DNA of 16,457 bases from contig JACCRL010000020.1 in the NCBI GenBank assembly GCA_013813605.1, positions 1-16,457 on the forward strand. Direction: 5' to 3'. The stretch comes from Gemmatimonadaceae bacterium. GTDB taxonomy: Bacteria; Gemmatimonadota; Gemmatimonadetes; Gemmatimonadales; Gemmatimonadaceae. The notes beneath the pieces are model-generated. The model saw nothing but the letters and a program-made list of their open reading frames with translations. It made no database searches and was not told the origin of the DNA. Position numbers and translations under genes: made by a program. Positions 14,654 through 16,457 of this stretch are shown in pieces. The stretch's first letter is position 1. Each line of letters starts with the position of its first letter.

Positions 14654-15556
14654 ATGGCGAGCGAGCTTTCGGACACCCAGGAAAACCCGAGAATGACCCC
14701 GGCGGTTCAGTGGCTTCTGGCCCTGAACATCGGCGTGGTTTTCCTGCAGCTCACGCTCTTTACGCCCGAGGTATTGCTGGGGGCCCTCGCCCTGGATCCC
14801 GGCGCATTCCCGGGCCGGCTCTGGACTCTGGTCAGCTACATGTTCGTGCACGCCGGGCTCTGGCACCTCTCGATGAACATGCTCACGCTGTGGATGTTCG
14901 GGCCGAGGGTGGAGAATGCGTGGAGCACGAGAAGCTTCACGAATTTCTATCTCTGGTGCGGCCTGGGTGGCGCGATCGCGCACCTGATGTTCGGAGGCGG
15001 AGCAGGGCTGGTCGGCGCTTCGGGCGCGGTGAGCGGTGTGCTGCTCGCCTACGCGTTACGGTGGCCCGACGAGCAGGTCTTCCTTTTCGGCGTCATACCG
15101 ATGAAGTCGCGATGGCTCATCGTGTGGATGATCGTGATCAACCTTGCTATCGGCATGTCGGAATCGACGCGCATCGGGTGGGTCGCTCACCTTGGCGGCA
15201 TCGCCTTCGGCTGGCTGTTCCTCCAGGCGAGCTCGCTCGGCGGACTGGCGCGCGTGCGCGGACTGGTTTCTCCGCTTCCGGAAGAGTCCGAGGAGATGCC
15301 GCGCGCCGTCCCGCGAGGAAGAGCGCCGATGCGCGATCGTCCGCGCGAAATGGATGAAGTCGTGGCACGGAGCAACGCGGTCGTGCTGCGGGAGACGAGG
15401 GCAGTGCAGCAGCTGCCGCGCAAGGAAACGGCGAAGGAACACGCCGCGCGTGTGAATCTCGTGCTCGACAAGATATCCAGGCAGGGAATGGCCAGCCTCA
15501 CCAGCGACGAGCTACGGTTGCTCGAGGACATGTCGAAGAAGCTGCGCGACGTCTGA
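14654..15556 (+). CDS. Rhomboid family intramembrane serine protease
   Basis: This 300-aa membrane protease has about six transmembrane segments in residues 17-195 and should cleave substrates within or near their membrane helices. The L1/TM2 signature is FVHAGLWHLSMNMLTLWMFG with the oxyanion Asn75. The catalytic serine is Ser123 in GASGAVSG, and the catalytic His179 lies in VAHLGGIAFG, so the Ser/His dyad is intact. After the membrane part comes a cytosolic, charged tail of about 100 residues (Pro/Arg-rich, then ETAKEHAARVNLVLDKISRQG and SLTSDELRLLEDMSKKL); this ending recurs in other bacterial rhomboids with C-terminal extensions. ATG 14654 has only a weak AGGT upstream; ATG 14693 (MTPAVQWLLALN) is an alternative start directly before TM1. 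It follows ddl by 69 nt. The stop is followed directly by a kinase fragment. Confidence 0.9.
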   Translation: MASELSDTQENPRMTPAVQWLLALNIGVVFLQLTLFTPEVLLGALALDPGAFPGRLWTLVSYMFVHAGLWHLSMNMLTLWMFGPRVENAWSTRSFTNFYLWCGLGGAIAHLMFGGGAGLVGASGAVSGVLLAYALRWPDEQVFLFGVIPMKSRWLIVWMIVINLAIGMSESTRIGWVAHLGGIAFGWLFLQASSLGGLARVRGLVSPLPEESEEMPRAVPRGRAPMRDRPREMDEVVARSNAVVLRETRAVQQLPRKETAKEHAARVNLVLDKISRQGMASLTSDELRLLEDMSKKLRDV

Positions 15557-15560
15557 CGCG

Positions 15561-15650
15561 GGCTTGGTCCGTGGCATGGGCGGAGACATCTCCATGCGCA
15601 GAAACGAGGGCAAGGGCTCGACGTTCATCCTGACGCTCCCGACGGCGTAA
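15561..15650 (+). pseudogene. Orphan C-terminal fragment of a histidine kinase ATPase domain
   Basis: Reading 15561-15650 gives 29 codons with the sequence RGMGGDIS, then NEGKGSTFILTLP, before TAA. This is the G2-box and final beta-strand of a sensor histidine kinase HATPase_c domain (family pattern: A-x-GG-x-I ... GxGSTFxxxLP). It begins five bases after the rhomboid stop and is in a different frame from the rhomboid gene. No H-box, N-box, G1-box or start codon precedes it, since the upstream bases in this frame lie inside the rhomboid gene. It therefore looks like the surviving tail of a kinase gene whose body was deleted, leaving a junction at about 15555-15561. The motif is clear; the deletion history is inferred. 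The rest of the gap to queF (15651-15722) shows nothing. Confidence 0.65.
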
Positions 15651-15722
15651 GACAAACAGCGTTGGTACGCTCGCTGACGCCTGACGCATTGATCCACGCC
15701 ATCGCCCGGTGCATCGTTCGGG

Positions 15723-16124
15723 ATGCCCAGGCCAGAGCTCCTCGAGACATTTGACAACCCGTACGCAGACCGTGACTACGAGATCCACATGGACTGCACG
15801 GAGTTCACCTCTCTCTGCCCGTTGGGTGGCGTCGAGAGCGATGCGGAGGAGCTGGCGCTCCTCAAGGGTGGCGCCCCCGATTTCGGGATCATCCGCATCA
15901 CTTATGTGCCGGGCAAGCGCTGCATCGAGCTGAAGAGCCTGAAGCTCTATCTGTGGAGCTTTCGCAACGATGGAATCTTTTACGAGCGCGCGGTCAACCG
16001 CATCCTCGACGATCTCGTCAAGAGCGCCAAGCCGAAGTGGCTGCGCGTCGTGGGGGACTTCAACGTGCGCGGGGGAGTGAAGTCGATCATCACCGCCATG
16101 TATGGCAAGGAGCCGAAGCGTTGA
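15723..16124 (+). CDS. queF: NADPH-dependent 7-cyano-7-deazaguanine reductase (QueF-type)
   Basis: QueF reduces the nitrile preQ0 to the amine preQ1 in queuosine tRNA modification. The protein is 133 aa, of the short single-domain (YkvM) type. The nucleophile is Cys32 in EFTSLCP; the PDFG motif carries Asp53; the QueF motif reads ELKSLKLY (69-76), and SFRNDGIFYE gives Glu88. Two oddities are visible against B. subtilis QueF (Cys55, Asp62, His96, Glu97). Cys and Asp are 21 residues apart instead of 7, due to an insertion rich in Glu, Ala and Leu. The position of His96 is Tyr87. Asp-to-Glu spacing (35) is unchanged, so the rest of the fold aligns. ATG 15723 has only a weak ribosome-binding site. 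It lies upstream of tRNA-Phe, which is not itself a queuosine substrate. Confidence 0.85.
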   Translation: MPRPELLETFDNPYADRDYEIHMDCTEFTSLCPLGGVESDAEELALLKGGAPDFGIIRITYVPGKRCIELKSLKLYLWSFRNDGIFYERAVNRILDDLVKSAKPKWLRVVGDFNVRGGVKSIITAMYGKEPKR

Positions 16125-16148
16125 TTACGCCCCCGCGTTTGAGTTAAT
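16121..16148 (+). promoter_or_regulatory. Possible promoter of tRNA-Phe
   Basis: TTGATT (16121-16126) and GTTAAT (16143-16148) are separated by 16 nt, each matching four of six consensus bases of a housekeeping sigma-70 promoter. Transcription would begin near 16155, giving a roughly 19-nt leader for RNase P. It overlaps the last codons of queF. Confidence 0.35.
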
Positions 16149-16173
16149 TGTCCAGTTCTGCAGGTGTAGTGGC

Positions 16174-16246
<73 letters not shown>

Positions 16247-16324
16247 CTTGACCGGGACAACGACTCAGCATCAACGCTTCGAACGGCATCGCTCCGTTGG
16301 GCGCGCGTCGACGGAAGTACCGCG

Positions 16325-16457
16325 TTACCAACCCGGATCGGGGGGCGAATCCGGCCGCTTCGTGCCGGCGGCAGCTGCGTCCTCCTCGCGACGTGAAGGA
16401 AGAGAGAAGGCGAACACGGTACCGCCTTCTTCAGGAAACTCGGCCCAGGCCTTTCCC
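16325..16457 (-). CDS. Histidine kinase, C-terminal end (truncated by window edge)
   Basis: On the - strand the frame is open from the right edge and ends at TAA (16325-16327). It gives 43 residues beginning GKAWAEFPEEGGTVFAFSLP, the terminal part of a sensor kinase HATPase_c domain (family pattern GG-x-hydrophobic-W-ES-x-x-G-x-GTxFxFxLP). A low-complexity tail follows (SRREEDAAAAGTKRPDSPP). The body of the gene and any sensor domain lie outside the window. It is convergent with the tRNA and is not the source of the + strand kinase fragment at 15561, whose sequence differs. Confidence 0.7.
   Translation of the reverse strand, partial: GKAWAEFPEEGGTVFAFSLPSRREEDAAAAGTKRPDSPPDPGW

Overview
The window is high-GC bacterial chromosome, densely coding and almost entirely on the + strand. 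It carries housekeeping genes (mutS, holA, ddl, queF, a tRNA) mixed with tandem M16 peptidases. The style and gene content would suit Gemmatimonadota or a neighbouring soil phylum. That placement is an inference from overall character, because there is no rRNA marker here.

Left part (1-5250): the C-terminal part of an M16 peptidase runs in from the left edge. It is followed by a 302-nt gap almost filled by a large nested inverted repeat, then a convergent membrane-anchored alpha/beta hydrolase on the - strand. Next comes a translationally coupled pair of cytoplasmic-looking M16 peptidases: the first keeps the zinc site (HxxEH) and the second keeps only the R/Y substrate-binding pair. A Nudix ADP-ribose pyrophosphatase-like gene starts on the last base of the pair's stop codon.

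Middle (5250-14600): an ECF sigma factor behind a 236-nt leader with several small stem-loops, then a zinc-binding (HxxxCxxC) membrane anti-sigma factor. These are followed by a tight run: holA, a secreted SPOR-domain protein, mutS, a TonB_C-domain protein with a Thr/Lys/Arg tail, a cystathionine beta-synthase with C-terminal CBS domains, and D-Ala-D-Ala ligase. Overlapping or abutting ends from the SPOR gene through cbs suggest one transcript. It mixes DNA replication and repair (holA, mutS) with envelope work (SPOR, TonB_C protein, ddl).

Right part (14600-16457): a rhomboid protease; directly after its stop, a 29-codon orphan C-terminus of a histidine kinase with no upstream body; a QueF-type reductase with an insertion between its catalytic Cys and Asp; tRNA-Phe(GAA) without encoded CCA; and, on the - strand at the right edge, the C-terminus of a second histidine kinase.

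The least explained items are the 290-nt nested inverted repeat at 861-1150, the decayed kinase tail at 15561-15650, the QueF insertion, and the anti-sigma start region, which has a Shine-Dalgarno-bearing out-of-frame small ORF and a C6 run. No CRISPR array, IS transposase or phage gene was seen.
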